From Cryptomeria japonica (lineage: Eukaryota > Streptophyta > Pinopsida > Cupressales > Cupressaceae), in NCBI RefSeq assembly GCF_030272615.1, contig NC_081406.1:230809396-230873395 (forward strand): a DNA stretch of 64,000 bases, in the 5' to 3' direction. Every line of letters begins with the position of its first letter. Position 1 is the stretch's first letter. The position numbers were made by a program, and so were the translations under genes. Positions 1 to 11,748 of the stretch are shown here, piece after piece. Under the pieces are notes generated by a model. It saw nothing but the letters and a program-made list of their open reading frames with translations, did not search any database and was not told the DNA's origin.

Positions 1-475
1 TCCTGCAACCACAAAGCAACGATACACATGCATATATATCATAACAGGCAAGTGATAGGGGATCGCAACGGCACATCCTGCTCGCAATGAGTGATGTGAC
101 ATTGTCCCTCATTAAGACAGTAATACAATAATCAAACACATCGCATAATCAACTCATCACATGTAATTGTGAAATAGGATTAGTCTAAACATAATAGCAT
201 CAAATCCATGATCAATATAAACTATCAATAATCCATCAACATAGTAATGCATATTAAATCCATCAAGAATATATGATCCATAAAATCACATGATCAATAA
301 TGATAGTGTCAACATCCATATAAGTCATCAAAATAGGATATGTCCAAATAAGGTCTAGCATCATAATGAGTAATTGAGACACATGTATAATCATAATCCA
401 AAGCATCATAAAGAGTCTAGATAAGTCTATCATGCATGAAATAAAAGTCAAGTCAAATCAAGGAGGGACATTACA
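1..475 (-). repeat. 3' LTR of element A, partial
   Basis: AT-rich sequence ending on the plus strand in GGACATTACA at 475. Read on the minus strand, the LTR begins TGTAATGTCCC directly after the purine-rich tract, which is the arrangement expected for a 3' LTR. The rest of the LTR lies beyond the window edge. I could not align it convincingly with the other LTR of A near 11.5 kb, so the two may be strongly diverged. Confidence 0.6.
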
Positions 476-588
476 TCCTCCCCCGCTTTACCTAGGCTTA
501 CTCCTAGAAGCCTGAGAACAAATAGGCGTATAACTCTCATCTGCATTGCATCCTCCCATGTAGTTGAAGAATCATCAATCGGATCCCA

Positions 589-1011
589 CTAGACCCTTAC
601 GTGCTTTATTCTTCGACCTTTGAGGAAAATCTCTCGACGTTGAAGAATGCGCATGGGATCCAAAGAAAGTTGCTCGTCTTCTACCTGTAATGCATTCCAA
701 TCCAAAACATGTGATACGTCAGGATGATATAATCTTAAAACAGAAACATGAAACACATCATGGATGCATGACAAGCTAGGCGGCAAGGCAAGGTGATAAG
801 CCACAGGACCAATCCTCTCCAAAATATCGAAAGGTCCTACGAACCGAGGCGCCAACTTAGAGCCTTTTCCATAACGGACCGAACTCTTTCGTGGATGAAC
901 TCTCAAAAACACCTTGTTGCCAACTAAAAAGTGTCTGTCCACATGATGAGAATTTGCATATTTCTTATGTCTATCTTGTGTCTCTACCAAATGTTCTCTG
1001 ATGTGAGCCAC
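589..1011 (-). pseudogene. Element A integrase C-terminus with chromodomain-like tail
   Basis: A 140-residue open stretch. It holds the basic C-terminal part of a Ty3/gypsy integrase (SKLAPRFVGPFDILERIGPV, then HDVFHVSVLRLYHPD), followed by RILQRREIFLKGRRI, which resembles the Tekay/Del version of the chromodomain. In chromoviruses this tail is thought to direct integration toward marked chromatin. It is the 3' end of a broken pol gene and not a separate gene. Confidence 0.8.
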
Positions 1012-1039
1012 CTGCTACTCCATATCCTGCAACATCTCT

Positions 1040-1800
1040 GAACACTATGTCCTCCAAACGGTCCCAACTCAAGGGTGTACAACACGGTCTACCATATAAA
1101 GCCTATAAAGGAGACATACCAATAGAACTGCGGTAACCATTGTTATACACAAACTCCACCAAATAGAGGTAATCCTCCCAATGTGATTGCTAATCCATAA
1201 CATACATCCTCAACATGTCCTCCAAAACCTGATTAACCCGCTATGTCTAACCATCTGTCTCAGGATGATATTATGAACTAAAGTTCAATTGCGTCACTAA
1301 ATCATGTTGAAGTGTAGTCCAAAAGGCTGATGTAAACACTCAATCACGATCTTAAATAATCCATAGAGGAATACCATGCAATCTCACTACTCCCTCCATG
1401 AAAATCCGAGCTACTGTCATTGATGTGTATGATGACCTGATCGGAGAAAAGTGTGCCACCTTGGTCAACCTATCAATGGTGACCATGATAGCATCATGAC
1501 AATGAGAAGATATAGGCTATCCGACTATAAAATCCATAGATATAATGTCCCATTTCCAAAGTGGAACCAATTTCGATTGCAATAATCCTGATAGATGTTG
1601 ATGTGTTGCCTTCACTCGCTGACACTCTAAGCAACATGACACAAAATCTACAATATCTCTCCTCATATCGGCCCAATGATATATATGTCTCAAATCTGCA
1701 TGCATCTTCTTGACACCTAGATGTGCCAAGTAAGGTGCATGATGTACCTCTGACATGATCAAATCTCAGAGACCGTTTGATGGTGGAACATAAATGCGTC
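1040..1800 (-). pseudogene. Element A integrase core and zinc-binding region
   Basis: The stretch about 1517-1762 contains HLGVKKMHADLRHIYHW, then CCLECQRVKATHQH and PLWKWDIISMDFIVG. These are the zinc-binding HHCC region and the first catalytic aspartate block (MDFI) of a Ty3/gypsy integrase. Several breaks interrupt the reading frame between here and the C-terminal part. It is part of element A pol. Confidence 0.75.
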
Positions 1801-1839
1801 CCAAACGCCTAAGAAGACCATCCAACTCAACTGAATAAC

Positions 1840-3154
1840 CTACATATCTACCCTCAAGAGACCTACGACAACCTCTACAATAACCTCCTGGTACCACACA
1901 TCTGAACAAAGGGCACTGAGAATACGGCTACTCAAATCCACGCTAAGTGACACTGCTAAAATCTCATGCCTCTTGTGGCTCAATGCATCTGCTACCACAT
2001 TCTCCTTAACCCAGATATATATCACCTCAAAATTGTACTCACACAGAAACTCCATCCAATGCCTCTGTCTAGCATTCAAATTTGATTGCGTGAAGATATA
2101 CTGTAAACTGTGGTGATCGTTGTGCAGCTCGAATCAATGCCCAAGAAGGAAATGCCTCCATCTAACCAAAGCATGAACCACTGTCGCTAACTCTAGATCA
2201 TGGGTGGGGTAATTTTTCTCATCATCTTTGAGTTTTTGTGACTCATATGCAATCACATGGCCATCTTGTATCAACACTTCTCCTAAAACCTCCAAAGAAG
2301 CATCGGTACACACCACAAAATCCCCCAAAGGATCTGGCACTGCTATAATAGGTGCACTAGTCAAACACTCCTTAAGAATCAGAAATGATGTTTCACACTG
2401 TTCTATCCAAACAAACTTCTTCCCTTTTCTCTAAAGAGAAGTGATAGGATGGCCTATCCTGGAGAAATCTTGAACAAACCCGTGATACAAACCTCACCCA
2501 CATTAGTGGGTGCTGGTCAATCAACAATTGCCTAGATCTTAGAGGGATCAACTGTGATACCCTCTCCTGAAATCACAAGACCAAGATATCGAACCTCTAA
2601 CTGGAAGAACTCACACTTTGCCATATTGGCATACAACTGATTCTCCCATAGGCACTACAAAACCTGTCTCAAATGATCCTCATGCTCCTCAACTAATCTC
2701 GAAAACACCAGAATATCATCTAGAAATACTAGCACAAATGTGTCCAAATAGGTCCTGAGTACACCATTCATCAAGCTCATGAAAACTGATGGTACATTTG
2801 TGAGCCCAAAAGGTACCACTATAAACTTATAATGTCCATATCTAGAACTAAATGTTGTGTGGTGAATGTGAGCCTCATGAATCCTCAACTGATGATACCC
2901 GGACTTAAGGTCAATATTGGAGATGACCTTAGCATCCTTAATCTGATCAAATAAATCATCTATCCTTGCAAAGGATATCGATTCTTCACCGTCACCTTAT
3001 TAAGTTGTCTATAATCAATGCACAAGCGAAGAGATATGTCCTTCTTCACGAACAACACAGGTGCACCCCATGGGGACACACTAGGATGAATAAATCCCTT
3101 AGCTAATAGCTCCTCTAACTGCAACCTTAACTCTCTTGAATCTTGGGTAGTCAT
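1840..3154 (-). pseudogene. Element A reverse transcriptase and RNase H
   Basis: Reading on the minus strand, the reverse transcriptase shows [21 protein letters not shown] (about 2960-3154), then [15 protein letters not shown] (about 2655-2888, the catalytic FLDD version of the YxDD box). RNase H follows, with [15 protein letters not shown] and WRHFLLGH (2134-2364) and the connection to integrase with RQRHWMEFLCEYNFEV (about 2040). Many breaks; part of element A. Confidence 0.85.
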
Positions 3155-3572
3155 CCACTAGGGAGCCTTAGAGATAGGCTCAGCTCCTAGCACCAAATCA
3201 ATCTGAAAAATCAATATCTCGCTTGGGGAGTATGCCCGAAATCTCACTAGGGAAAACATCTACAAACTCTTATAGGATGGGATGATGCTGAAGAATCCCC
3301 TCTAAACTCACTCCCTCATCCACATCATTCACCCTTACTACAAACAACTGGCAACCCTTGTGTGCATACCTCTTCATCTACATAGCGGAAATCATGCGAA
3401 GAGAAATGGGTCTCTGAATCCCCACTATCTCCACACTCTACTTGCTATCATCCACACACTGCACTCTCTTACCCAAACAATCTATCTGAGCTCGATGAGA
3501 CTCAATCCAATCCATGCCAAGCACAATATCATAGGATCCCAAGGGTAAGACATGAAGATCCACTGTAGTACG
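3155..3572 (-). pseudogene. Element A protease-region remnant, left of insertion B
   Basis: By position this is the segment between the reverse transcriptase and protease of element A. Only weak coding similarity can be read, for example IVLGMDWIES-like words near 3480-3560 on the minus strand. The sequence continues on the other side of element B at 9818. The target repeat is GTACG at 3568-3572 and GTATG at 9813-9817. Confidence 0.5.
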
Positions 3573-4365
3573 TGAAGCAGTCACCGGCGAGGAGGGACCT
3601 CAAGGAGATCAGTCCAAACCGGTCAGCAAGAGTAAATACAACAGAAATACACAGATATGATGGAGGCAAGGTATAACAGATAGTTTTATTGCATGAAAGT
3701 TAATTACATCCAATCAATAACAACCGGGTTACAACATACCGGCACACAGGCCTGATAAAATAGGTCACACCAAGACCTTGAAACGAAAGATCGATCTTCT
3801 AAGCATAGTCTATTTGTTTGATACTCCTTGATTCTCTGATTAATTACATTCTAAAGCATGATTACAAATATATATATTGATCCAAAGGATCTGGTCAGGT
3901 AAAAAAGGATCAAAACCCGAAGAACAAGACCTAACGTGCAAAATGAATAAGGTCAGCCTCCACCAAGAGATTCCTTCAAAAAATCCAAAGGATGAAACAT
4001 AGAAGGTCGGCCACACGCCAAGAAACATCGGGATCAACATCCAAGGCTTTGCAAGCTTAAGACTGGGTTCCGATAGATCACTAGAATAGGTCTCAGGCAA
4101 CCGGTAACAAAGGAGCAACAAGTAGCAAGAAGTTGTCAAGGAAACTGGTAGCAATATCTTGCCGGAAAGTGATCCAAAAGAGATGTGGTTAAAAAGTAAG
4201 CAGGGTGATCAAGTCTTCAAGTAGAATCCAACTCCACAGGAACCGGTGAGCGAAAACCGAGACACATGGAAAGGAAAACTAAAACTGCAAACAAAAAACA
4301 AAACAGAAAAGAAAATGTTTTTGGTTGATGCAAGATTGTTGTGAACCGAGGATGCTCCTGCATTA
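3573..4365 (-). repeat. 3' LTR of element B
   Basis: Direct-repeat partner of 9032-9812; 793 bp. Shared landmarks include GATGGAGGCAAGGTATAACA, the run ATATATAT in mid-LTR and GGTTGATGCAAGATTGTTG close to the right edge. Most differences from its partner are transitions, as expected for methylated plant repeats. Confidence 0.9.
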
Positions 4366-4451
4366 GACATCCGGGATTAGTAAAAAAAGTGAGCCTCTCA
4401 CTTTGCTGGGGTCAAAGGAAAACCAAGGTGGTCTACCTCTACCTGAGAAAT

Positions 4452-4751
4452 CTAAGATGAATCTTTCGCTAGTCTGTTCATCCACTTCACAATATATTCT
4501 TTGTACTGACTACTTTGGGTACTATGCCCAATCCTACTGTCCAAAATCTCTTCAATCTGATCTGGTTCCTTTCGAGGCAATTGTTTCTCCAAATCTGTAA
4601 TACTGTCCTCACTAAATTTTGGTTCATGGTACTCATGAAGATCAGTAATGTTGAATATAGGTGAAATACTTAGACTACCTGGTAGCTCAACTTCATATGC
4701 ATTTCTAGAATTGAACTTTTTCAAGATCTTACAAGGTCCAAACTTCTTCAT
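4452..4751 (-). pseudogene. Element B chromodomain and integrase C-terminus
   Basis: The stretch holds FNITDLHEYHEPKFSED, followed by DQIEEILDSRIGHSTQSSQ and YKEYIVKWMNRLAKDSS. The second part is a good match to the chromodomain of plant chromoviruses (the QIEEILDxR...YLVKWKGxxxxxxSW pattern). This identifies B as a chromovirus of the CRM/Reina/Galadriel/Tekay assemblage without deciding which one. It belongs to a broken pol gene. Confidence 0.85.
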
Positions 4752-4931
4752 CTACAACTTATTATAAGTCCCAACTGGGAATCTCTCTTTTCTCAAATAG
4801 ACCATCACTTCATCACCAACTTCAAATTCCTTATAACTCCTCTTCTCATCTGCCTTCTCCTTGTATTTTATATTCATGTCTTCTAAATGTTGTCTAACCT
4901 GAATATGCAATGTTGTCATGTGATCTGCAAA

Positions 4932-5591
4932 TTATTCTGCTTCTGAACTCTTCCAGTCTTCACTACTAATGTCTCTTAATTGTGTTATTCCTTTAGGATG
5001 CACTCCGATAACAATCTCAAAAGGTGGTTTTCCAGTACTTCTATTCACTGAATTGTTATAGGCAAACTTTGCTTGTGCAAGGATCAAATCCCAACTTTCG
5101 GTTTTATCTCCCACTAAACATCTCAACAAGTTTCCCAAACTCAGGTTAACTAATTTTGTCTATCCATTAGTCTGTGGATGAAAAGTAGAACTAAACTTCA
5201 AATCTATCTTCATCTTCTTCCAAAGTTTTCTCCAAAAATAGCCAACAAACTTAGTGTCTATGTCTGAAACTATGCTCTTAGGTAATCCATGCAATCTTAC
5301 CACTTCCTTGAAAAGTAGGTCTGCTACATGCAATGCATCTGATGTCTTCTTACAAGGTATGAAATGAGCCATCTTTGAAAATCTATCCACTACCACAAAT
5401 ATAGAATCATTCCCTCTCGGTGTCTTAGGTAAGCCAAGTACAAAATCCATACTTATATCCTCCCAAGGTCTTACCGGTGTTGTCAAAGGTTTATACAATC
5501 CCACATTCTGACTACTACCTTTTGCAACTTGACAAACTCTACACATATCTCTTAACATCCTTATGAATCTGGGGCCAAAAGTACTGCTCAC
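4932..5591 (-). pseudogene. Element B integrase
   Basis: Contains the end of the zinc-binding region ([10 protein letters not shown]), the first catalytic block [18 protein letters not shown], the second block around [18 protein letters not shown], and FHPQTNG leading toward the catalytic glutamate. The right-hand 143-residue stretch is open. The neighbouring stretch at 4932-5138 continues with LLRCLVGDKTESWDL and AYNNSVNRSTGKPPFE. Broken. Confidence 0.88.
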
Positions 5592-5781
5592 TCACCAATG
5601 CAACTGTTTTATCAATGCCAAAATGTCCAGCTAAACCTCCACTATGCTTCTCTTTTATCAGGTTCTCTCTCATGGAACTTTTAGGTATGCACAACTAAAC
5701 TCCCTTAAATAACATCCCATCCTGAATGAAGTAATCCAACCATTTGCTCCTATCAACCATAACCGGTTCTCTACATGCTTT

Positions 5782-6350
5782 CTAAGGTTCTACAAAATCC
5801 GGGTCTTCATCATACAAGGTCTTCAAATCTTCAAAACCTAATACTGTCACTCTCATTTCTGTCAGCAAATTCCTTCTCCTACTTAATGCATCAACAACTT
5901 TGTTAGATTTCCCACTTCTATGTTTCAACACATAGGTGTAACTCTGCAAGAACTCTACCCATCTCATATGTCTCTGATTCAACTTACTCTGATTGTTCAA
6001 ATATTGCAAAGCTTGATTATCTGTATACAACACAAACTCCTTAAGCAACAAGTAATGTCTCCATTTCTTCAAGGCTTGAATTATGGCATAAAATTCTTTA
6101 TCATATACTGAATATCTCTTCCGAGCATCAATCAATTTCTCACTGAAATATGCTATTGCTCTCCTTCTTGACTCAAAATTGCTCCTATTGTTGTTCCACT
6201 TGCATCACAATCCACTTGAAATACCTTATTCAAATCCAGTAAAGCCAACACAGGTTGTTCAATCACTTTCTGTTTCAACAACTCAAAACTTGTGTTTGCT
6301 TCGGTGGTCCACTTGAATTCCTTCTGATCTCCCCTCATGGTCTCAGTCAT
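5782..6350 (-). pseudogene. Element B RNase H
   Basis: Shows FQVDCDASGTTIGAILSQEG (first acidic block), YDKEFYAIIQALKKWRHYL (conserved glutamate block) and FVLYTDNQALQYL, ending with the VVDALSRR linker that normally joins RNase H to integrase. Standard Ty3/gypsy RNase H. Broken. Confidence 0.87.
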
Positions 6351-6386
6351 AGGGTTACAACTTGAACTGAAATTTCTGATAAACTT

Positions 6387-7323
6387 CTAGTAAAAACTAG
6401 CCAATCCATGAAATGATCTTACCTCTCCAATGCTTTCTGGTGTAGGCCACTCAACAATGGCTTTCACTTTCTCAGGATCCATCTTCAAACCATCCTCAAA
6501 TATCACAAATCCTAAATAGACTAGCTCATCCTTCATGAAAGTGCATTTATTGATATTGATCAAAAACTTTTCTTCTCTCAACCTCTGCAAAACGTGTCTT
6601 AATTGCAACAAATGCTCCTCTTTTGTCTTATTGAAAATCAAAATGTCATCCAAATACACAATAACAAACTTACCCAAGAATTTCTTCAAAACCTCATTCT
6701 TCAACCTCATGAAAGTACTCGGTGCATTAGTCAATCCAAAAGGAATCACCAACCATTCATATAATCCTTCATTTGTCTTAAATGTTGTCTTCCATTAATC
6801 ACCTTCTCTGATCCTGATATGATGATATCCGCTTTTCAAATCTTTCTTTGTAAAGTATTTTGCTCCACTCAAACAATCCATTATGTCATCCATCCTAGGC
6901 AAGGGAAACCGGTATTTCACTGTGATCTTATTTATTTCTCTTGAATTGGTACACATCCTCCATTCTCCATTCTTCTTAGGTGCTAATATTGTTGGTACTG
7001 CACAAGGGCTCAGACTTTCCCTAATTAAACCTTTCTTCAATAGCTCCTGCACTTGTCTATTCATTTCTTCATTCTCTGCCGATGTTAACTGGTGTTAACC
7101 GGTGTACAGCTTTGTTAAGCAAAATGGCTCTAGGAACTAAGTCCATGCAATGACTAATACTTCTAATAGGTGGAAATCCATTAGGTACATTATCTAAAAT
7201 GATGTCCTCATATTCTACCAGCAAATCTTTTATCTCTGTCGAGTGTTCTCCTTCCAGTTCCAGTCTCTCAGTCTTCTTAGGAATTAAGGCAAAACACACA
7301 TTCTCATGTCTCAGTCCATCCAT
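6387..7323 (-). pseudogene. Element B reverse transcriptase
   Basis: The sequence shows MNRQVQELLKKGLIRESLSP, then WRMCTNSREINKITVKYRFP, SGYHHIRIREGD, and [13 protein letters not shown] with the catalytic YLDD. The palm ends in [19 protein letters not shown]. The upstream linker (7069-7323) carries NGFPPIRSISHCMDLVPRA. Typical chromovirus order and spacing. Broken. Confidence 0.9.
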
Positions 7324-7476
7324 GAACTTCCTTCCATCTACTAGGCAGATTCTGGTATTTGTTTAGACTTCATTCTTCAAAGGTTCCTCCAAATGCAGCA
7401 AGGTTTGCTTCGTCCCATTGGTCACAATAGTGTATGTATTATTCCTCCCATCATGTATTGCATGCCTATCAAACTG

Positions 7477-7821
7477 TCAGGGTCTTCCCAACAAAAGATG
7501 ACAAATGTCCATAGGCATAATATCACACAAAATTTCATCATGATAATTCCCAATTTTCAATTTTATTAAACATTGTTCACTTACTAACAACTTATGTTCA
7601 TCCTGAATCCATGCTATTTGGTAAGGCTTAGGGTGTTTCAATCTCTCCAATTTCAACTTATTCACCATCTCTACTGAAACAAGATTATTTGAACTACCAC
7701 TATCAATAACAACTTTACAACACTTACTGAATACCTTACATCTGGTCTTGAACAGGTTCTTCCTCTGTAAGGGTTTTTTATCTCCTCTGGTATGACACAA
7801 AGCTCTCCTCATCATCAACAA
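7477..7821 (-). pseudogene. Element B aspartic protease
   Basis: Contains the active-site triplet in VVIDSGSSNNLVSVEMVNKL, followed by a chain ending CDIMPMDICHLLLGRP, the flap-to-C-terminal hallmark of plant Ty3/gypsy proteases. It lies between the CCHC knuckle and the reverse transcriptase. Broken element. Confidence 0.88.
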
Positions 7822-7830
7822 CTCTCCATC

Positions 7831-8924
7831 TTATGGTTTATTGTCTGATCTAGTGGGGTTCTCTTCCACCACTGTCGCTCTTCTAGTAGCCTCTGACTTC
7901 TTACATTCAAATGCATGGTGTCCTTCTCCTACACATTTAAAACATATTCCTCTAAATGTCCTTTTGTCTTGTCTTCCAAAGTTCTCATTCCAGTAACCAT
8001 CTAGTTCTCTCCTCCGGTAGAAATTTCTATCATCCTTCTGGTATGAATTACCTTCTTTGCTCACTTCCTCGTCCTTGTTTTGGTTTGTACTGTTCCTCTT
8101 CCTCCGATGTATCCTCTTCCTCCTTGAAATCTTCCTCCCGTAAACCTTCCACCTCTACCTCTTTGTCTCTGCTCATGCCTTTTATTCAATTTCTCTTCAA
8201 CCTTTATTGCATACTGATAAGCCTCTTCAACACTCTCTAATTTGATCATACTGAATTCATCTTTTATGGACATCCACAATTCGTTCAAATATCTTGCAAT
8301 TTGTTCAATTTCATCATCAACATGTCTGGATCTGATGTTCAACTTGTAAAATGCTTCAGTGTACTCCTTCACACTAGACTCCTTTTGTCTCAGATTCTGC
8401 AACTTTCAGAATAAATCTACTTGATAATTTGTTAGGACAAACTTTGATTTTAACTTAGCAATCATCATATCCCATGTCTTAATCTTTTTTACCTCTTCTT
8501 TGCCTATCAACTTGCAAGTGCTCCCACCAAAGAGATGCATGACCCTTCAACCAGGTGCAGTCATACTTCACCTTCCTCTCTTCTGCAGTGTTTTCAAAAT
8601 CAAAATACTTCTCCATCTTCGAGATCCAATCCATCAATTCATCTAAATCTAACTTCCCATCATATTTTGGTGGGGTAAAATGAGGTTTAGTGTTCGCCCT
8701 ACTCAAAACCCTTAAAAACCTTTCCTCCTCTGGATGAACTGTCGGTAGGTTCACTTGTTCTGGGCTTCTTCTCCTTCATCTTCACTCACATCCTCAACAT
8801 GTCGGCCTCTTCTTTGGGATATCTCCACAGCTTCTAACTGGGTTGCTATTCCTCGCAACATCTCCATTACAGCAGGGTCTGCATTCCCACGCACTCCACC
8901 ATTCCTAGTTCCTCTTTGTGCCAT
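7831..8924 (-). pseudogene. Element B gag with CCHC zinc knuckle
   Basis: Gag appears to start at the ATG complementary to 8922-8924 (MAQRGTRNGG...). It continues through KPHFTPPKYDGKLDLDELMD and TWLKGHASLWWEHLQVDR (8479-8754), then LRQKESSVKEYTEAFYKLNI (8061-8402), a glycine- and arginine-rich stretch, and the knuckle CFKCVGEGHHAFECKK (about 7920), which fits CX2CX4HX4C. Nucleocapsid and capsid functions follow from the family. Broken. Confidence 0.88.
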
Positions 8925-9017
8925 TGATCCATGCTAGTCCTTTGCAATTGCAGGTCGAATCCACAATCTGCCACCCTACAACAAGATTCGGGACACGCAA
9001 CCTTTGGAATGAACTTC

Positions 9018-9029
9018 GCTCTGATACCA
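9018..9029 (-). other. Primer-binding site of element B
   Basis: The minus strand reads TGGTATCAGAGC two bases inside the 5' LTR. This is the usual primer site for the initiator methionine tRNA in plant LTR elements. It fixes the direction of B and the inner edge of its 5' LTR at 9032. Confidence 0.9.
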
Positions 9030-9031
9030 CT

Positions 9032-9812
9032 TGAAGCAGTCACCGACGAGGAGGGACCTAGAGGAGACCAGTCCAAACTGGTTAGCAAGAGTAAATGCAA
9101 TGAAAATACACAAATATGATGGAGGCAAGGTATAACAGATACTTTTATTGCATGAAAGTTAATTAAATCCAACCGGTAACAACCAGGTTACAACATACCG
9201 GCACACAGGCCTAGTAGAATAGGTCACACCGGGACCTTGAAATGAAAGATCTATCTTCTAGGAACAGACTATTTATCAGATACTCCTTAATTCTCTTATT
9301 GATTACATTCTAAAGCATGATTACAAATATATATATCGATCCAAAGGATCTAGTCGGCCCAAAAAGGATCAAAACCTGAAGAACAAGACCTAACGTGCAA
9401 AATGAATAAGGTTGGCCTCCGCCAAGAGATTCCTCTGAAAAATCCAAAGGATGAAACGTAGAAGGTCAGCCACACGCCAAGAAACATTGAGATCAACGTC
9501 CAAGGCTTTGCAAGCTTCAGAATGGGTTTCGGTAGATAACTAGAATAGGTTTCAAGCAACTGGTAACAAAGGAACAACCAGTAACAAGAAGTTGTCAAGG
9601 AAACCGGTAGCAATATATTGTCGGAAAGTGATCCGAATGAGATGCGGTTAGAAAGCAAACAGGGTGATCAAGTCTTCAAGTAGAATCCAACTCCACAGGA
9701 ACCAGTGAGCCAAAATTGGGACACATGGAAAGGAAAACTGAAACTACAAACAGAAAAGAAAATGTTTTTGGTTGATGCAAGATTGTTGTGAACTGGGGAT
9801 GCTCCTGTATCA
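9032..9812 (-). repeat. 5' LTR of element B
   Basis: 781 bp direct repeat of 3573-4365, beginning TGAAGCAGTCACC and ending CTCCTGTATCA on the plus strand. Its inner edge touches the primer site. The target repeat GTATG follows at 9813-9817. Confidence 0.92.
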
Positions 9813-9817
9813 GTATG

Positions 9818-11332
9818 GCAACCACCTACAACCAAGGAATAACCAAGCACAAGGGAGTCCACTGCCACCTTGGACCCCGTAGCTAACTCTACCTATCACC
9901 TATCGTCTTGCTTTGCCATAGCAAGACCACATCGGTCTACTGGAAAAGGAGTAACAAAAGAATCAATATCTCCTAAATCAAATAGCATTGTACAAGAGAT
10001 ACCACCTATCATACATGTGGTCTCAATAATTGACGCCTGGTGCTCAGCCTAATGGTTATCTACTATCGCAAACACACAATGGGATCTACCTGCATCTCCA
10101 ACCGTTGGCTCAGAAGTAGTTGGCTTATGTTGTCCTGACATCTAAAAAGTTCACTGACAATGAATGGCAATGTGTCCTGGCTGCCCACATGAAAATAAAT
10201 CTCTCCTAACAAATCATCTACTCACAGGAGTAGCACTCGATTGTTGAACACTGCCTCTACTAGAAACTGGTTGAGAACTCTACGTTGGCTGAGAAGGAGT
10301 AGGTCTCCTATCATGCTGACCACTGCGACTCTTGTCAACCTAAAATCTAGCACCTCGCACAAAGCTCTGACCCTGAGGATGCCTCTTCTTAAACCGCTGA
10401 CCACTGCGGAAAGAAGAAGGATGGCTCCTAGCAACACGCGAGGTCTGTGGCTGAGAACCTCTCACAACAGATCTTGTAACTAGTGCACTAATTGTTTGTC
10501 CACCTATCACACCTCCTAAAGCTAAGGCAAGATTCTCCTCTGTTATCCTCGCCTTCTCCACAGTTGCCTCCAAAGTCTTAGGTTCATGCATCTGAACCTC
10601 ACCCTTGATACGATTGATGAGACCTCTCACAAAGTGCTAAATCAACATCGGTTCATCATTTGCAATCCCAAGATAATGCCTAAGCTCGAAGAACCTGCGC
10701 TCCTACTGCTTCACTATCATCCTCTGCTACCTCAAGTCGTGGAACTCATCGGCCTTCCTCTACCTCTAATGCTCTGAAAGAAATCTAGCACAAAATCATT
10801 CCAGGAACAACTCCCAATATATTGTCGCTATGTTCAAACGCATCTTTTGCTCCTCTGTATGCCACCATGTCATCGCAAAATCACAAAGGTGCATAATCAA
10901 AAATCTCGTCTTGGTGTTACTACTACACGGGTGCATAGAAAAACACCTACCCACATCCAATAGCCAAGTCTCCGCCTCCATGCCACTACTCAAGCCATCA
11001 AAAGTAGGGGGTGAGTCCTCATCAGATCTCTCATGTGACTAGCTGCAAGTGCCTCTTGATCCACCTCAACTCTCTTCCTAGGAGAACATGAACGTTCTCT
11101 CTCCTAATGCTCTGAATGACGAGACTCCTCTTGCTAGTTCTCCTCTTATCTCGGTCCTAAGTGACCAAGAAGCTCCTGAAGCACATTCACCAACTGCAGA
11201 ATCACATCACCTCTAAGCTAATCTTGTTGTTTCTCTTCATAGTGTGACTCTTCAGAAACCTCAAGATGAGGAATCCTACGAGTATCCATGCGACCAACAC
11301 GATGACAATCTCTACCCCTAGCAGGCATCTTG
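9818..11332 (-). pseudogene. Element A gag and start of protease, right of insertion B
   Basis: The gag ATG is complementary to 11330-11332 (MPARGRDC...). Farther along the minus strand are DVGRCFSMHPCSSNTKTRFL and DFAMTWWHTEEQKM (10796-10993), then MRGLINRIKGEVQMHEPKTL and TVEKARITEENLALALGG (10340-10630), all typical of Ty3/gypsy gag. The nucleic-acid binding end and the protease start follow near 10.2-9.8 kb in poor condition. Many breaks. Confidence 0.75.
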
Positions 11333-11486
11333 TCTAAGCAAGACGCAAAAGAGAACTATAAACTAACAAACTAGTAAAATAAGAGAAAAAACAACGAGCA
11401 GGGATAAAACCGCTGGGCTACCCCATGCTAAATGCTAACATGCACAATGGGCTCAAATGAAACCAGAGTACCTAGTGTATGAACAT

Positions 11487-11748
11487 GGGCTCTAAACCAG
11501 ATGTAATGCTTGCCAAAATACCCTAGAGAAACGAAGGATCTAACATACTAAATGGAGATTAAAAAAAAAAATTAACCATCTAAGGCTACACATCATATCA
11601 TCTAAGCCATATGAATTAACATTCCATATCATTTAAGCATAAAGAATATAAACCATTCCACATAAGTACAGTAACCAATTACACAAGCGGAATAAGTATC
11701 ACAATCATTACAACCATCTCTCTCTAGGGTATTTTGGCGAGCATTGCA
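11487..11748 (-). repeat. Primer site and inner part of the 5' LTR of element A
   Basis: The minus strand of 11487-11499 reads TGGTTTAGAGCCC, a decayed initiator-tRNA primer site. LTR-like sequence then starts at 11502 with TGTAATGCTTGCC. A nearly exact inverted copy of the first ~28 bases lies at 11721-11748 (GGGTATTTTGGCGAGCATTGCA). The outer edge of this LTR could be 11748, which would make it only 247 bp, or it could lie farther right. I cannot decide. Confidence 0.5.

Larger units (their letters stand above)
3573..9812 (-). mobile_element. Element B: Ty3/gypsy chromovirus fossil nested in A
   Basis: A nearly full-length minus-strand element in the order 5' LTR (9032-9812), primer site, gag, CCHC knuckle, protease, reverse transcriptase, RNase H, integrase, chromodomain, 3' LTR (3573-4365). 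The LTRs start TGAAGCAGTCACC and the right one ends CTCCTGTATCA. The flanking five bases are GTACG and GTATG, one mismatch apart, which supports an insertion duplication. The two LTRs differ at roughly one base in ten to fifteen in the parts I compared, so the insertion is old. All domains are present but the coding region carries at least ten breaks. Confidence 0.93.
1..11748 (-). mobile_element. Element A: Ty3/gypsy chromovirus fossil, Tekay-like, cut by the window edge
   Basis: Minus-strand LTR retrotransposon read from right to left: primer site and 5' LTR edge near 11.5 kb, gag about 11.3-10.2 kb, then protease, reverse transcriptase, RNase H, integrase and a chromodomain-like tail, then the 3' LTR at 1-475. 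The purine tract next to the 3' LTR reads GCGGGGGAGGA on the minus strand at about 476-487. Element B is inserted in the protease region. The coding part is broken in well over ten places and looks old. Assignment to the chromovirus side of Ty3/gypsy rests on the gene order and on the C-terminal motif RILQRREIFLKGRRIKHVRV. The left end lies outside the window and the far edge of the right LTR is uncertain. Confidence 0.85.
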
